From Roseateles amylovorans (lineage in GTDB: Bacteria; Pseudomonadota; Gammaproteobacteria; Burkholderiales; Burkholderiaceae_C), in the NCBI RefSeq assembly GCF_025398155.2, contig NZ_CP104562.2:6076001-6140000 (forward strand): DNA of 64,000 bases, in the 5' to 3' direction. A model generated the notes under the pieces. The model made no database searches, was not told the origin of the DNA, and saw nothing but the letters and a program-made list of their open reading frames with translations. This document shows, in pieces, positions 44,496 to 53,315 of the stretch (positions are counted from its first letter, which is position 1; every line of letters begins with the position of its first letter). The position numbers and the translations under genes were made by a program.

Positions 44496-46594
44496 TCGCC
44501 GGCGCCTCTGGCCCGACGGGTCCCAGCGCACCGCGCATCCTGCGCGGCGCCATGGTGCCTCGCCCATGGTTCAGCCAGGCCCCGATCGATCACGCCTTGC
44601 CGCCGGCTTCCGAGCCGGCGCCCTGGGAACGCGCCGCCCGCCGTCGGCGCCAGGCCCTGATGCTGTGCATCGCGGCCGCGACCACGCTGGCCACCGGTGT
44701 GATGCTGCATACGCAAGGCGGCTGGGCCTCGCCCGGACTGCCGCTGCTGCTGCAGAGCCTGCATCTGGGCCTGTTCGTGCTGCTGTTCGCCTGGGTCAGC
44801 GCCGGCTGCGTCACCGCGGTGATGGGCTTCTGGGTGATGCTGCGCGGCGACCGCCACGCACTCTCCGCGGCCGATGCCGACCATCGCCCCATCGGTGCCG
44901 ATGCCCGCACGGCGCTGGTGATGCCGATCTGCAATGAGGACGTGACCACCGTCTTCGCCGGTCTGCGCGCCAGTTGCGAATCGCTGGCGGCCGAAGGGGC
45001 GCTGCGCTTGTTCGATGTCTACATCCTGTCCGACAGCAGCGACCCCGAGTGCCGCACCGCCGAGCTGGCCGCCTGGGCCGAGCTGCGCGAGCAGTTCGCC
45101 GGCCAAGGCCGCATTCATTACCGCTGGCGTCAGCGCCGGGTGAAGAAGAAGGCCGGCAACGTGGCCGACTTCTGCCGCCGCTGGGGCCGCAACTACCGCT
45201 ACATGGTGGTGCTGGACGCCGACAGCGTGATGAGCGGCGACTGCCTGATCCGCCTGGTGCGGCTGATGGAAGCCAACCCGCGCTGCGGCATCCTGCAGGC
45301 GGCCAACCAGGTCTGCGGCCACGACACGCTGCATGCCCGTGCGCAGCAGTTCGCCAGCCGCGTCACCGGTCGACTGTTCGCCGCCGGCATGCAGTACTGG
45401 CAGCTGGGCGAGGCGCATTACTGGGGCCACAACGCGATCATCCGCGTCGAGCCTTTCATGAAGCACTGCGCGCTGGCGCCGCTGAACGGCCGCGACATCC
45501 TCTCGCATGACTTCGTCGAGGCCGCGCTGATGCGTCGTGCCGGCTATCACGTGTGGCTGGTCCATGACCTGATCGGCAGCTATGAGCAGCAACCGCCGCA
45601 TCTGCTGGCCGAGCTGCAGCGTGACCGCCGCTGGTGCCAGGGCAACATCCAGAATGCCCGCCTGATCGCCGAACCCGGTCTGCATGCGGTGCACCGCGGC
45701 ATGCTGATCACCGGTGCGCTGTCCTATCTGGCAGCGCCGCTGTGGCTGCTGTATGTGAGCCTGGGCGTGGTGATGTGGAATGTGGGCGGCAACGAGAGCT
45801 TCCATCCCTTCACCGCGGACGGCCAACTCGCTCCCGGCGTGCTGGCCCTGTGGCTGGGCACCATCGGCATGCTGACGCTGCCGCGGGTGCTGGCGCTGAT
45901 GGCGGTGCTGCTGCGCCGCGAGCACGGCCAGTACGGCGGCGTGCTCGGCCTGCTGGCCAGCAGCGCGGCGGAAGCCACGATGGCGCTGCTGCAGGCGCCG
46001 CTGCGGATGGTGGGTCACAGCCTGTTCTGTCTGGCGGCGCTGACCGGCCTGCAGCTGGAGTGGAAGTCCCCGCCGCGGGCCGCCGAGGATGTGTCCTGGT
46101 CGCAGGCCTTTGCCACCTTCGGTCGCCCGATGCTGTTCGCGCTGGCCTTGGCGGTGGTGTTGGCGGTGCTGCGTCCGTCCACCCTGATCTGGATTGCACC
46201 GATCGCCCTGCCGCTGATCCTGGCCGCGCCGATCACCGTGTTCTCCAGCCGGGCCGCCCTGGGTGCCCGCCTGCGCCGCGCCGGGTTGCTGCTGATCCCC
46301 GAGGAACAGCGCCCGCCCACGGTGCTGCGCCAGGCCTGGGCCTATGGCCAGCAAACCCGGCAGCTGCCGGGCTGGACCGAACTGCTGTCCAGCCGTCGCC
46401 TGCTGGACCTGGCCTGCCAGGCCATGGGCCGACGCGACACCGGACGCGGCCTGCGCGCCGAAGTCCGCGGGCTGCACCTGGACCGCATCGCCACGGTGCC
46501 AGGCGCCCTGCAGGGTCTGGCGGCCAACGAGCGCATGCGCTTCCTGAGCGAGCCGGGCCACCTGCGCCGCCTGAGCGAGGTGCAGGCCGCCTGA
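44468..46594 (+). CDS. opgH: Glucan biosynthesis glucosyltransferase OpgH (MdoH)
   Basis: Inner-membrane family-2 glucosyltransferase that polymerises the beta-1,2-glucan backbone from UDP-glucose and passes it to the periplasm, where OpgG acts. The 708-residue protein has two N-terminal membrane helices (about residues 65-130). The cytoplasmic catalytic domain has D250-A-D252, HDFVEAAL and Q384-R-D-R-R-W, then several C-terminal membrane helices. It is shorter than E. coli OpgH (847 residues), mainly at the N-terminus. The start lies inside opgG (28-bp overlap), so translation is coupled. Confidence 0.95.
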   Translation: MEPHSSSPMIAGASGPTGPSAPRILRGAMVPRPWFSQAPIDHALPPASEPAPWERAARRRRQALMLCIAAATTLATGVMLHTQGGWASPGLPLLLQSLHLGLFVLLFAWVSAGCVTAVMGFWVMLRGDRHALSAADADHRPIGADARTALVMPICNEDVTTVFAGLRASCESLAAEGALRLFDVYILSDSSDPECRTAELAAWAELREQFAGQGRIHYRWRQRRVKKKAGNVADFCRRWGRNYRYMVVLDADSVMSGDCLIRLVRLMEANPRCGILQAANQVCGHDTLHARAQQFASRVTGRLFAAGMQYWQLGEAHYWGHNAIIRVEPFMKHCALAPLNGRDILSHDFVEAALMRRAGYHVWLVHDLIGSYEQQPPHLLAELQRDRRWCQGNIQNARLIAEPGLHAVHRGMLITGALSYLAAPLWLLYVSLGVVMWNVGGNESFHPFTADGQLAPGVLALWLGTIGMLTLPRVLALMAVLLRREHGQYGGVLGLLASSAAEATMALLQAPLRMVGHSLFCLAALTGLQLEWKSPPRAAEDVSWSQAFATFGRPMLFALALAVVLAVLRPSTLIWIAPIALPLILAAPITVFSSRAALGARLRRAGLLLIPEEQRPPTVLRQAWAYGQQTRQLPGWTELLSSRRLLDLACQAMGRRDTGRGLRAEVRGLHLDRIATVPGALQGLAANERMRFLSEPGHLRRLSEVQAA

Positions 46595-46610
46595 GCGAGC
46601 CCCTCCCCAC

Positions 46611-46635
46611 CGACGTCACCCCAGCGGTGACGTCG
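46611..46635. terminator. Hairpin between convergent opgH and soxA
   Basis: CGACGTCACC-CCAGC-GGTGACGTCG is a perfect 10-bp stem with a 5-base loop, 17 bp after the opgH stop and about 90 bp after the soxA stop on the other strand. There is no T tract on either side. A role as a bidirectional, non-canonical terminator is likely but unproven. Confidence 0.5.
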
Positions 46636-46726
46636 ACCGATGCTCCGAAGCGCGGGTCGCGGCGAGTCATGGCGCCCGACCCGCGCGCCTGTTTCCGGAG
46701 CTCGCGGCCACAAGCCGCCCAATGCC

Positions 46727-47476
46727 TCAGGGGCGCACAGCCGGTGTTTCCAGCTTGAGCCCTTCGGCGCGCTGCATCAGATAGAGCTCCACCTGCGTCA
46801 AGGCGTCCTCGCCCAAGGGCTGAGCGCGCACGCCGGTCGTGCAGTTGCGCAGCCGCCGTTGCAGCGAGCCCATGCCCTGCCATTCCAGTCGATAGATCGG
46901 ATAACCGGTGGCCAGCCCCGACGGAATGACGGCGCCCGCCAGCCGCTGCCCCGCGCGCTCCTCATGGCACTGCGCGCAGGACAGATGCAACTGCCCCATG
47001 CGCTGGCGATAGAGCGCCTCGCCCGCGCGACGCCAGTCCTCCAGCCGCGAATCCTTGGGGGGCGCGATCGGCAAGCCGCGCGACTGCTGGCCGATGTAGG
47101 CAGACAGCGCCAGCAACGCATCGTTCTCCGACGTCCAGGCGGGTTGCTCCTGATGCTCGGTGCGGCAGCGATTGATCTGCTGGTTCAGGGTGACGGGTCG
47201 CTGCAACGCCTCGGAAAACGCCGGAAACCGGGCCGCTGCGCCGGCCAGGCCGGACGCATGACAGCCCGCGCACGACGGCCGGCCATTGGGCGGCTCGGCC
47301 TTCCACAAGGTGGCGCCGTTGGCGGTCCACAGCATCGCCGGGTTCTGCGCGTCGTTGCGCTGCATGGCCTGCAGGGCCGGCGTCATGACATCGAATCCGG
47401 AGCGCGACGCGGGCGGCACTTCCCGCGCCGCTCCCAACAGCAAGGGCAATGGCAGCAAGAGCGCCCAGGCGCGCAT
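46727..47476 (-). CDS. soxA: SoxA, c-type cytochrome subunit of L-cysteine S-thiosulfotransferase
   Basis: Periplasmic subunit of SoxAX, which in known systems links thiosulfate to the SoxY cysteine. The start at 47476 gives 249 residues with a signal peptide (RAWALLLPLPLLLGAA). There are two haem motifs, C69-A-G-C72-H73 and C167-A-Q-C170-H171, and the active-site cysteine C212 in NCTTGVRAQP. It thus appears to be a di-haem SoxA with the catalytic Cys retained. It is the last gene of the operon, and its ATG shares a base with the soxZ stop. Confidence 0.93.
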   Translation of the reverse strand: MRAWALLLPLPLLLGAAREVPPASRSGFDVMTPALQAMQRNDAQNPAMLWTANGATLWKAEPPNGRPSCAGCHASGLAGAAARFPAFSEALQRPVTLNQQINRCRTEHQEQPAWTSENDALLALSAYIGQQSRGLPIAPPKDSRLEDWRRAGEALYRQRMGQLHLSCAQCHEERAGQRLAGAVIPSGLATGYPIYRLEWQGMGSLQRRLRNCTTGVRAQPLGEDALTQVELYLMQRAEGLKLETPAVRP

Positions 47477-47796
47477 CAGATCACCTCCAGTCGGCGCTCT
47501 TCCTGCTGCACGAAGCCGTGGTCGCCTTCCCATCGGAAGACCACCGGCCCGCTGCGATCGGCCTTGAGGGTGAACGACCCATAGGGATTGGCGGCGATCG
47601 CGGGGTAGAGCGACAGCCGCACCACCCGCTCGCCGAGATAAAGACATTCAAAGCTGCGGAGGATGTCTCGTGGCACCACCTGCCCGAGGTCATCGGCGCG
47701 GTAGCCGGTCTCCATCGGATGGGCGATCAGCCATTGCACCTCGACGATTTCCCCGGCGCGCACGCGCTCGGGCAGGGTGATGCGGGTCAGTGCCAT
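47476..47796 (-). CDS. soxZ: SoxZ, sulfur-carrier complex subunit
   Basis: Small periplasmic Ig-like partner of SoxY, 106 residues and without its own signal peptide; it travels out with SoxY. Typical segments are IVEVQWLIAHPMETGYRADD and FTLKADRSGPVVFRWEGDHG. Its length is normal for the family. It starts 3 bp after soxY stops and overlaps soxA, so the four sox genes are tightly packed. Confidence 0.93.
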   Translation of the reverse strand: MALTRITLPERVRAGEIVEVQWLIAHPMETGYRADDLGQVVPRDILRSFECLYLGERVVRLSLYPAIAANPYGSFTLKADRSGPVVFRWEGDHGFVQQEERRLEVI

Positions 47797-47799
47797 GGC

Positions 47800-48285
47800 T
47801 CAGCCTCCTTCGATGCAGGCGGCCAAGGTGACCACCACCTCGACCCGCTGCGAACGCCAGCGACCGTCGGCGGTCTGGGCCACGGCGACCAGCTGCTGGC
47901 TCGTGGCCAGGCGAATGCGGGTGGAAAGACGGGCATCGCCCGATCGCGGACCGAAGGCCGCCTGAATCACTTCGCGCTGCGGATTCAGCTCGTTGAACAG
48001 GGCCATGGCGCGGGCCGGTTCGGTCATGGAAAGGGTGACGGGCACGGCATTGCCGTTCTCGATCAATGGCGCAATGTCCAGGACCAGCCCGCCCGGCTCG
48101 GGCGTCACCCCGCCGGTGAAGGCCAGCACCGCGCGCTCCAGCTCGACCCGGCTGGCCCAGGCCGGCCGCGGCAGGAGCAGGGCACCCACGCCGGCCTGCA
48201 GCAGCAGGCGGCGGGTGGGCCAACGGGTGGGGTCGGTGGGCGTGGTCGACGCAGGCGATGCCGTCGATGAGATCGTCGACTTCAT
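47800..48285 (-). CDS. soxY: SoxY, sulfur-carrier protein with atypical C-terminus
   Basis: Covalent carrier of sulfur intermediates in the periplasm, 161 residues from the ATG at 48285. A Tat signal (TRRLLLQAGVGALLLP) and the SoxY domain are clear. The known swinging arm ends in GGCGG with Cys next to the C-terminus; here the last residues read VVVTLAACIEGG, so the Cys is kept but the flanking glycines are replaced and two residues follow before GG. This could alter which substrate is loaded or which enzymes accept it. The start overlaps the soxX stop by 4 bp. Confidence 0.88.
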   Translation of the reverse strand: MKSTISSTASPASTTPTDPTRWPTRRLLLQAGVGALLLPRPAWASRVELERAVLAFTGGVTPEPGGLVLDIAPLIENGNAVPVTLSMTEPARAMALFNELNPQREVIQAAFGPRSGDARLSTRIRLATSQQLVAVAQTADGRWRSQRVEVVVTLAACIEGG

Positions 48286-48701
48286 TTCAAGGTCCGCAGA
48301 TAGGCCACCACGTCTTCGATCTGCTGCGCATCGAGCACCGGCTTGCCGTCGAAGTCGGTCGCCACACGGTGCAGCCCGGCCTCGGGTCCCGCCCGGTAGT
48401 AGGCCGGCATGAACGTCTGCGGATTCAGCTGCTGCGGGGCGACCAGACGCAGCCGCAGTTGACCGGCGTCCAGGCGGGCGCCCACGCCCTTGAGGTCCGG
48501 CGCCAGGTTGCCCTGCTGCCGCTCTTCCGGAATCGGCGCTGCATGGCAGAGCAGGCACAGTCCCTGGGAGCGGCTGGCCACCAGCGCGCGACCCCGTGCC
48601 GCATCGCCGTTCAGGCCGCCCAGGGGCTCCTGAATCGCGTCGCCGGTGATCTGGAACGGCAGCAGCACGCTACCGGCCAGCAGCAGTTCGGCGAGCAGCA
48701 T
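48282..48701 (-). CDS. soxX: SoxX, mono-haem cytochrome c subunit
   Basis: Periplasmic cytochrome subunit of SoxAX that accepts electrons on thioester-like S-S bond formation. The 139-residue product from the ATG at 48701 has a short export segment (MLLAELLLAGSVLLPF). The haem motif C49-L-L-C52-H53 and the SoxX segments NLAPDLKGVGARL and FMPAYYRAGPEAG follow; the Met there is the probable sixth haem ligand. It lies 22 bp after the molybdenum hydroxylase gene and overlaps soxY. Confidence 0.9.
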   Translation of the reverse strand: MLLAELLLAGSVLLPFQITGDAIQEPLGGLNGDAARGRALVASRSQGLCLLCHAAPIPEERQQGNLAPDLKGVGARLDAGQLRLRLVAPQQLNPQTFMPAYYRAGPEAGLHRVATDFDGKPVLDAQQIEDVVAYLRTLK

Positions 48702-48723
48702 CGGCGTCGGTGCTCTGGGCGCG

Positions 48724-51012
48724 TCAGGCCGCGCGCGGCTTGAGCGTGTGCTTGGACAAGGGCAGGTCGCGGATGCGTTGGCCGGTCGCCGCGAAGATCG
48801 CATTCAGCACCGCCGGCGCCGCGACTGCGATCGTCGGTTCCCCGACGCCGCCCCAGAAGCCGCCGGACGGCATGACGATGGTTTCCACCTTCGGCATGTG
48901 CTCCATCTTCACCACCGGATAGGTGTGGAAGTTGTCCTGCTGCACCCGGCCGTCCTTCACGGTGATCTCGCCGAACAGCGCCGCCGAGAGACCGTAGACG
49001 AACGAGCCTTCCACCTGCGCCTCGATCTGCTGCGGATTGACCGCATGGCCGGGGTCGGTCGCGGCCACGATGCGATGGATCTTCAGCGTGCCGTCCGCGG
49101 CCACTGACACCTCGGCACAGGCCGCGACATAGCTGCCGAAGCCCATGATCTGCGCCAGGCCGCGATGGTGACCCTTGGGCAGCGGCTTGCCCCAGCCGGC
49201 CTTCTCGGCGGCGGCATTGAGCACGGCCAGGTGCTTGGGGGACTTGGCCAGCAGCTCGCGGCGCAACTCCAGCGGGTCACGCCGGGTGGCGTGTGCGATC
49301 TCGTCGATGAAGCTCTCGACATAGATCGCGTTCTGGTTGAGGTTCACCCCGCGCCAGAAGCCCGGCGGCACCGGCGGGTTGCGCATCGCATGGTCGATCA
49401 GCAGGTTCGGCACGGTGTAGCCGAAAGCGCCTTCGGTGCCGCCGTTGCTCAGCCCCTGGAACACCACCGGATCGACACCGTTCTTGATGTTCTGCGGAAA
49501 GATCCCCGCCACGATGGACTGGCCCGAGATCCGCACGTGCAGCGCCTGCAGCTTGCCCTGCGCATCCAGGCCCGCGGTGAGCTTGCACTGGGTGATCGGG
49601 TGGTAGCGGCCGTGGAGCATGTCCTCTTCGCGGCTCCAGATCAGCTTGACCGGCACGCCGGGCATGGCCTTGGCAATCGCCACCGCCTGGCGCACCCAGT
49701 CATGCACCGCGCCGCGTCGGCCGAAGCCGCCGCCCAGATGCAGCTTGTAGACCTCGCACTGGGCGGGCGGCAGACCGGAGGCCTCGGAGGCGGCCGCCAG
49801 CGCGGCCTCGCCGTTCTGGGTCGGGGTCCAGACCTCGCAGCGCTGGGGCGTCCAACGCGCGGTGGCGTTCATCGTCTCCATGGTGGCGTGGTTCTGGAAC
49901 GGATAGCTGTAGACCGCCTCGATCCGCCGTGCGGCGCCGCTGAGGCCGGCCTTGGCATCACCCTGGCTTTGGCCGAGCGCGGCCTCGCCGGCGTCCAGGC
50001 CCGCCTTGAGCATGGCGGCGATCTGCTCGCTGTCGAGCTTGGCATTCGGGCCTTCGTCCCATTCGATGGGCAGGGCATCCAGGGCCGTCTTCGCGCGCCA
50101 CCAGGTGTCGGCGACCACCGCCACGGCGCTGTCACCCACCTGCACCACCTTCTTCACGCCGGGTTTGCCGGCGATGGCGGCCGCATCAAAGCGCTTCACC
50201 TTGCCGCCGAAGACCGGGCAATCCTTGATCGCCGCATTGAGCATGCCGGGCAGCGACAGGTCCATGCCGTAGACCTGGCTGCCATCGAGCTTGCCGCGCG
50301 TGTCCAGCCGCTTGTAGGGCTTGCCGGCGATGCGCCAGTCCTTGGGATCCTTCACCGTCACATCGGTGGGCGGTGTGAGCTTGGCCGCCGCAGCGGCGAG
50401 CGGACCGTAGGTCGAGGTGCGACCGGTGGGCATATGCCGGACCTGGCCGTTGGCGGTGGCCAGTTCGGCCATGGGCACCTTCCACTGATCCGCTGCGGCC
50501 TGCATCAGCATCAGGCGGGCGGCGGCGCCGCCCTTGCGTATGTAGTCGTGGGACTCGCGCACGCCGCGGCTGCCGCCGGTGGAGAAGCTGCCCCAGACGC
50601 GGTTGCGCGCCAGGTTCTGGCCGGGGGTCGGATATTCGGTGCGGACCCGGGTCCAGTCGCAGTCCAGCTCCTCGGCCACCAATTGGGCCAGGCCGGTGAG
50701 GGTGCCTTGACCCATCTCGGAGCGGGCGATGCGGACGATCACCGTGTCATCGGGCTGGATGACCACCCAGGCATTGACCTCCGGTGTCCCGCCCGAGGCG
50801 CCCGAAGCGGCCGCGACGGCGGACACGGGGGTGGCGTCGGCCGGCGCCGTCAGGCCCGGCACATGGAAGGCCAACATGAAGCCGCCCGCTGCGGCGCTGG
50901 AGCCTTGCAGGAAGAATCGACGGGCGGGGCTGCGGGGTTGACCCAGCGGCGCCTGCGCCGCGGTGTCCGCAGAAAGGTCAGGCCCTTGAGGCAGATCGCG
51001 CGGCGCGTTCAT
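48724..51012 (-). CDS. Molybdenum hydroxylase large subunit (isoquinoline 1-oxidoreductase/aldehyde dehydrogenase type)
   Basis: Periplasmic molybdopterin-cytosine-dinucleotide enzyme subunit of the xanthine oxidase superfamily, 762 residues from the ATG at 51012. A Tat signal (SPARRFFLQGSSAAAGGF) precedes the IorB-type arrangement. It includes RIARSEMGQGTLTGLAQLVA, the cofactor loop GGGFGRRG, and the catalytic glutamate E725 in GVGEPT. It overlaps the [2Fe-2S] subunit gene by 4 bp. The usual third, cytochrome c-containing subunit is missing; soxX and soxA are the only cytochromes in the operon. The substrate could be an aldehyde or N-heterocycle. Confidence 0.9.
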   Translation of the reverse strand: MNAPRDLPQGPDLSADTAAQAPLGQPRSPARRFFLQGSSAAAGGFMLAFHVPGLTAPADATPVSAVAAASGASGGTPEVNAWVVIQPDDTVIVRIARSEMGQGTLTGLAQLVAEELDCDWTRVRTEYPTPGQNLARNRVWGSFSTGGSRGVRESHDYIRKGGAAARLMLMQAAADQWKVPMAELATANGQVRHMPTGRTSTYGPLAAAAAKLTPPTDVTVKDPKDWRIAGKPYKRLDTRGKLDGSQVYGMDLSLPGMLNAAIKDCPVFGGKVKRFDAAAIAGKPGVKKVVQVGDSAVAVVADTWWRAKTALDALPIEWDEGPNAKLDSEQIAAMLKAGLDAGEAALGQSQGDAKAGLSGAARRIEAVYSYPFQNHATMETMNATARWTPQRCEVWTPTQNGEAALAAASEASGLPPAQCEVYKLHLGGGFGRRGAVHDWVRQAVAIAKAMPGVPVKLIWSREEDMLHGRYHPITQCKLTAGLDAQGKLQALHVRISGQSIVAGIFPQNIKNGVDPVVFQGLSNGGTEGAFGYTVPNLLIDHAMRNPPVPPGFWRGVNLNQNAIYVESFIDEIAHATRRDPLELRRELLAKSPKHLAVLNAAAEKAGWGKPLPKGHHRGLAQIMGFGSYVAACAEVSVAADGTLKIHRIVAATDPGHAVNPQQIEAQVEGSFVYGLSAALFGEITVKDGRVQQDNFHTYPVVKMEHMPKVETIVMPSGGFWGGVGEPTIAVAAPAVLNAIFAATGQRIRDLPLSKHTLKPRAA

Positions 51013-51512
51013 GCTTCGCTCCCGTTGGGGTCCAGCAGCCGGATGGCGATGGACTTGCGCGGCACCTGCCCGGCCGCCAGATGGATCGCGGCGCGCACCC
51101 GGTTGTAGGTGCCGCATCGACAGATGTTGGTGATGGCCGCATCGATGTCGGCATCGGTGGGCTTGGGCTTGTCCTTTAGAAGTGCGGCGGCGGCCATGAT
51201 CATGCCGCTCTGGCAGAAGCCGCACTGGGGCACGTCCAGCCTGGCCCAGGCGTGCTGCACCGGGTGGCTGGCATTGGCGGAAAGCCCTTCGATGGTGGTG
51301 ATCTTGTCGGTCGGCGCGACGGTGGACAGCGGCCGCACGCAGCTGCGGACCGCCTCGCCGTTGAGATGCACCGTGCAGGCGCCGCACTGGGCGAGACCGC
51401 AACCGTACTTGGTGCCGGTCAAGCCGAGCTGCTCACGCAGCGCCCATAGAAGCGGGGTGTCGCCGTCGGCGTCCACCTCGACCGTCTTGCCATTCACCTG
51501 CAACTGCGTCAT
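51009..51512 (-). CDS. Molybdenum hydroxylase [2Fe-2S] subunit
   Basis: Small electron-transfer subunit of 167 residues, first gene of the six-gene operon. The plant-type ferredoxin cluster is GCGLAQCGACTVHLNG with a fourth Cys in VRSCVRPL. The second [2Fe-2S] cluster is CGFCQSGM and ICRCGTYNRV. The start at 51512 (MTQLQVNGKTVEVDADGD) matches the family N-terminus. It has no signal peptide and would be co-exported with the Tat-bearing large subunit. Confidence 0.93.
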   Translation of the reverse strand: MTQLQVNGKTVEVDADGDTPLLWALREQLGLTGTKYGCGLAQCGACTVHLNGEAVRSCVRPLSTVAPTDKITTIEGLSANASHPVQHAWARLDVPQCGFCQSGMIMAAAALLKDKPKPTDADIDAAITNICRCGTYNRVRAAIHLAAGQVPRKSIAIRLLDPNGSEA

Positions 51513-51627
51513 CGCCTGGCTCCCTGCGTGGTTCTGTGCGCGGTGGAGCTTATCAACAAGGCGGGTGCTTGTCGTACGGGAAATCCGAAGGGGCGATAGG
51601 GGGAAGTGGGAACGGATGGGAGACCGC

Positions 51628-52347
51628 TCACCAATGTGCTGGTTTGGGAATAGCCTTCTTCCTTGTGGGTACTTGCGATGGCAACTGCGCCGCCTGCAAC
51701 TCCTCATCTGTCAGATGCCGTATGACCCAATCAGCCAAGTTAGAAAGTGACCCACTGACTCTGCGGCCTGGCGTCTTCCCAGGGATGGGAGGAGGGATGG
51801 GGACGACCACACCAATCCCAATGTGAGGAAAGTCTTCACGCAGTGCCTGGAGCGCCGGTTCGGCGTCGCTATCGTTGGACACAAGAATGATTCGGTCATA
51901 GCGACCTTGAGCCGCATCGCGGTACATGGCGATCGCCAAATTCACATCCGTCTTCTTCTCCTCCAGATGCCACACCCGCGTTCGTCGGGCTCGGTCATAC
52001 GGCTGACCTTGCACGAATTCCGGCAACAGCGATCCGTCTTTATCGAAGCTGTGCTTGCCGTAAGTGATCCTGAACCGATCTGGATGCCTGGCTTGTAAGG
52101 CACGGAGATAAGCGGACTGTGCTTCGACAGAGGCAGCGCCGTGAGTGGCAAAGGTGGCCAACGCGTGTGCCGTAAAAAGATGCACGCAGGCCAGCTGTTC
52201 GCTCTGGTCCCTCCGCCGCAGGATGGCCTCCATGAGGCTCACCAGATCCAACCACTTGTAGGCGCTGTTGCGCAACCTGCCGTAATACAGGTTATAGCCG
52301 TCGATATAGACGCCAATCTTCAAGGGAACTTTTTCGCTGTCCGCCAC
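51628..52347 (-). CDS. NYN-domain (LabA/DUF88-like) putative ribonuclease
   Basis: A 239-residue protein with a PIN-like NYN nuclease fold: D16 in IGVYIDGYNLYYGRL, the central acid in EEKKTDVNLAIAMYRDA, and RIILVSNDSDAEPAL near residue 155. These acidic positions form the metal site in the family. A basic tail (VPTRKKAIPKPAHW) closes the protein. Relatives act in RNA processing or as defence-associated RNases, but no partner gene is adjacent. Its A+T content is higher than that of the flanking operons, which suggests acquisition. Confidence 0.87.
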   Translation of the reverse strand: MADSEKVPLKIGVYIDGYNLYYGRLRNSAYKWLDLVSLMEAILRRRDQSEQLACVHLFTAHALATFATHGAASVEAQSAYLRALQARHPDRFRITYGKHSFDKDGSLLPEFVQGQPYDRARRTRVWHLEEKKTDVNLAIAMYRDAAQGRYDRIILVSNDSDAEPALQALREDFPHIGIGVVVPIPPPIPGKTPGRRVSGSLSNLADWVIRHLTDEELQAAQLPSQVPTRKKAIPKPAHW

Positions 52348-52370
52348 AGGAACTGAAGCCGTTCAGATGT

Positions 52371-52400
52371 GAAAAAGCCGCCCAGAAGAGCGGCTTTTTC
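52371..52400. terminator. Bidirectional Rho-independent terminator
   Basis: GAAAAAGCCGC pairs with GCGGCTTTTTC around an 8-base loop (11-bp stem), giving an A tract on one side and a T tract on the other, so it can work on both strands. It lies between the hemolysin III gene stop (52614, minus) and the NYN gene start (52347, minus) and most likely ends the hemolysin III transcript. The adjacent DNA to 52613 shows no gene. Confidence 0.85.
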
Positions 52401-52613
52401 GTCCCGAACGAGGGCCAACTGAATGACATCGCAAGGGATGAGTGGTCGCTGGATTTTCGCAATATAGCCACTCGCGGTCAAGCGTAAGGTGACCCACGCG
52501 CAGAAGGACCGCAGATGAACGCGTCCATGCTTGATATCGAGTCGAACAGACACCTCCGCTCTCGAAACCGCTTGTCCTTGTCAAGTCAATGTGGCTCGAC
52601 AGCTTTTCGGCCC

Positions 52614-53315
52614 TCACGCGTAGGCGTAGAACAGCGCGGCAAAGAAGTGACAGACGCTCCCACCCAGCACGAACAGGTGCCAGACGAAGTGGGCATAGCG
52701 GACCTTGTTGTCCAGCAGGAAGACCACCGCGCCAAGCGTGTAGCTCAGGCCGCCCGCCACCAGCAGCGCTAGGCCCGGTCCCGGGGTGCGCTCGATCAGC
52801 GGTCCGATGGCAAACACCACCACCCAGCCCATCGCCAGATAGAGCGCGGTCGACACCAACGGATGGCGCAACCGGTTGAGCAACTTGATCGTGACCCCGA
52901 AGGCCGCCGCCGCCCACACGGCAATCAACAGCGTCACGCCCGGGCCGGAGTGCAGCACGCCCAGGGTGAACGGCGTGTAGCTGCCGGCGATGAAGACATA
53001 GATCGCCGCATGGTCCAGTCGCATCAGCCAGGCCTTGAGGCGCCCATTGGCCAACCGCGCCGGCAGGGCGTGATACAGCGTGGAGATGCCGTACAGCAGG
53101 ATGCCGGTCGACGCGAAGATGGCGGCCGCCACCACATCGGCCATTCCGCCGTGGCCCATCGCCCGCGTCACCAGGATGGGCAGCGCAGCGATTGCCAGCA
53201 AAGTGCCCAGACCATGACTGATGGCATTGGCGATCTCCTCGCCCAGGGTTTGCGGGCGGTCGACCATCACCGACGCGGCGGGAGCGGCGGCGGTGGGAAG
53301 GGAACGATCAGACAT
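52614..53315 (-). CDS. trhA: Hemolysin III family membrane protein (TrhA-like)
   Basis: Seven-helix membrane protein of the PAQR/hemolysin III family, 233 residues from the ATG at 53315. Landmarks are EEIANAISHGLG near the N-terminus, ISTLYHALP, MRLDHAAIYVFIAGSYTPFTL, and the C-terminal HFVWHLFVLGGSVCHFFA with the conserved histidines. E. coli TrhA influences membrane energetics. The open frame extends upstream through a tandem repeat, but that part is low-complexity and unlikely to be translated. Confidence 0.9.
   Translation of the reverse strand: MSDRSLPTAAAPAASVMVDRPQTLGEEIANAISHGLGTLLAIAALPILVTRAMGHGGMADVVAAAIFASTGILLYGISTLYHALPARLANGRLKAWLMRLDHAAIYVFIAGSYTPFTLGVLHSGPGVTLLIAVWAAAAFGVTIKLLNRLRHPLVSTALYLAMGWVVVFAIGPLIERTPGPGLALLVAGGLSYTLGAVVFLLDNKVRYAHFVWHLFVLGGSVCHFFAALFYAYA

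Noticed and set aside
44438..46561. Open frame of 707 codons on the minus strand
   Set aside because: Antisense to opgH, which has its catalytic motifs and coupled start; the antisense product is Gln/His-rich low complexity.
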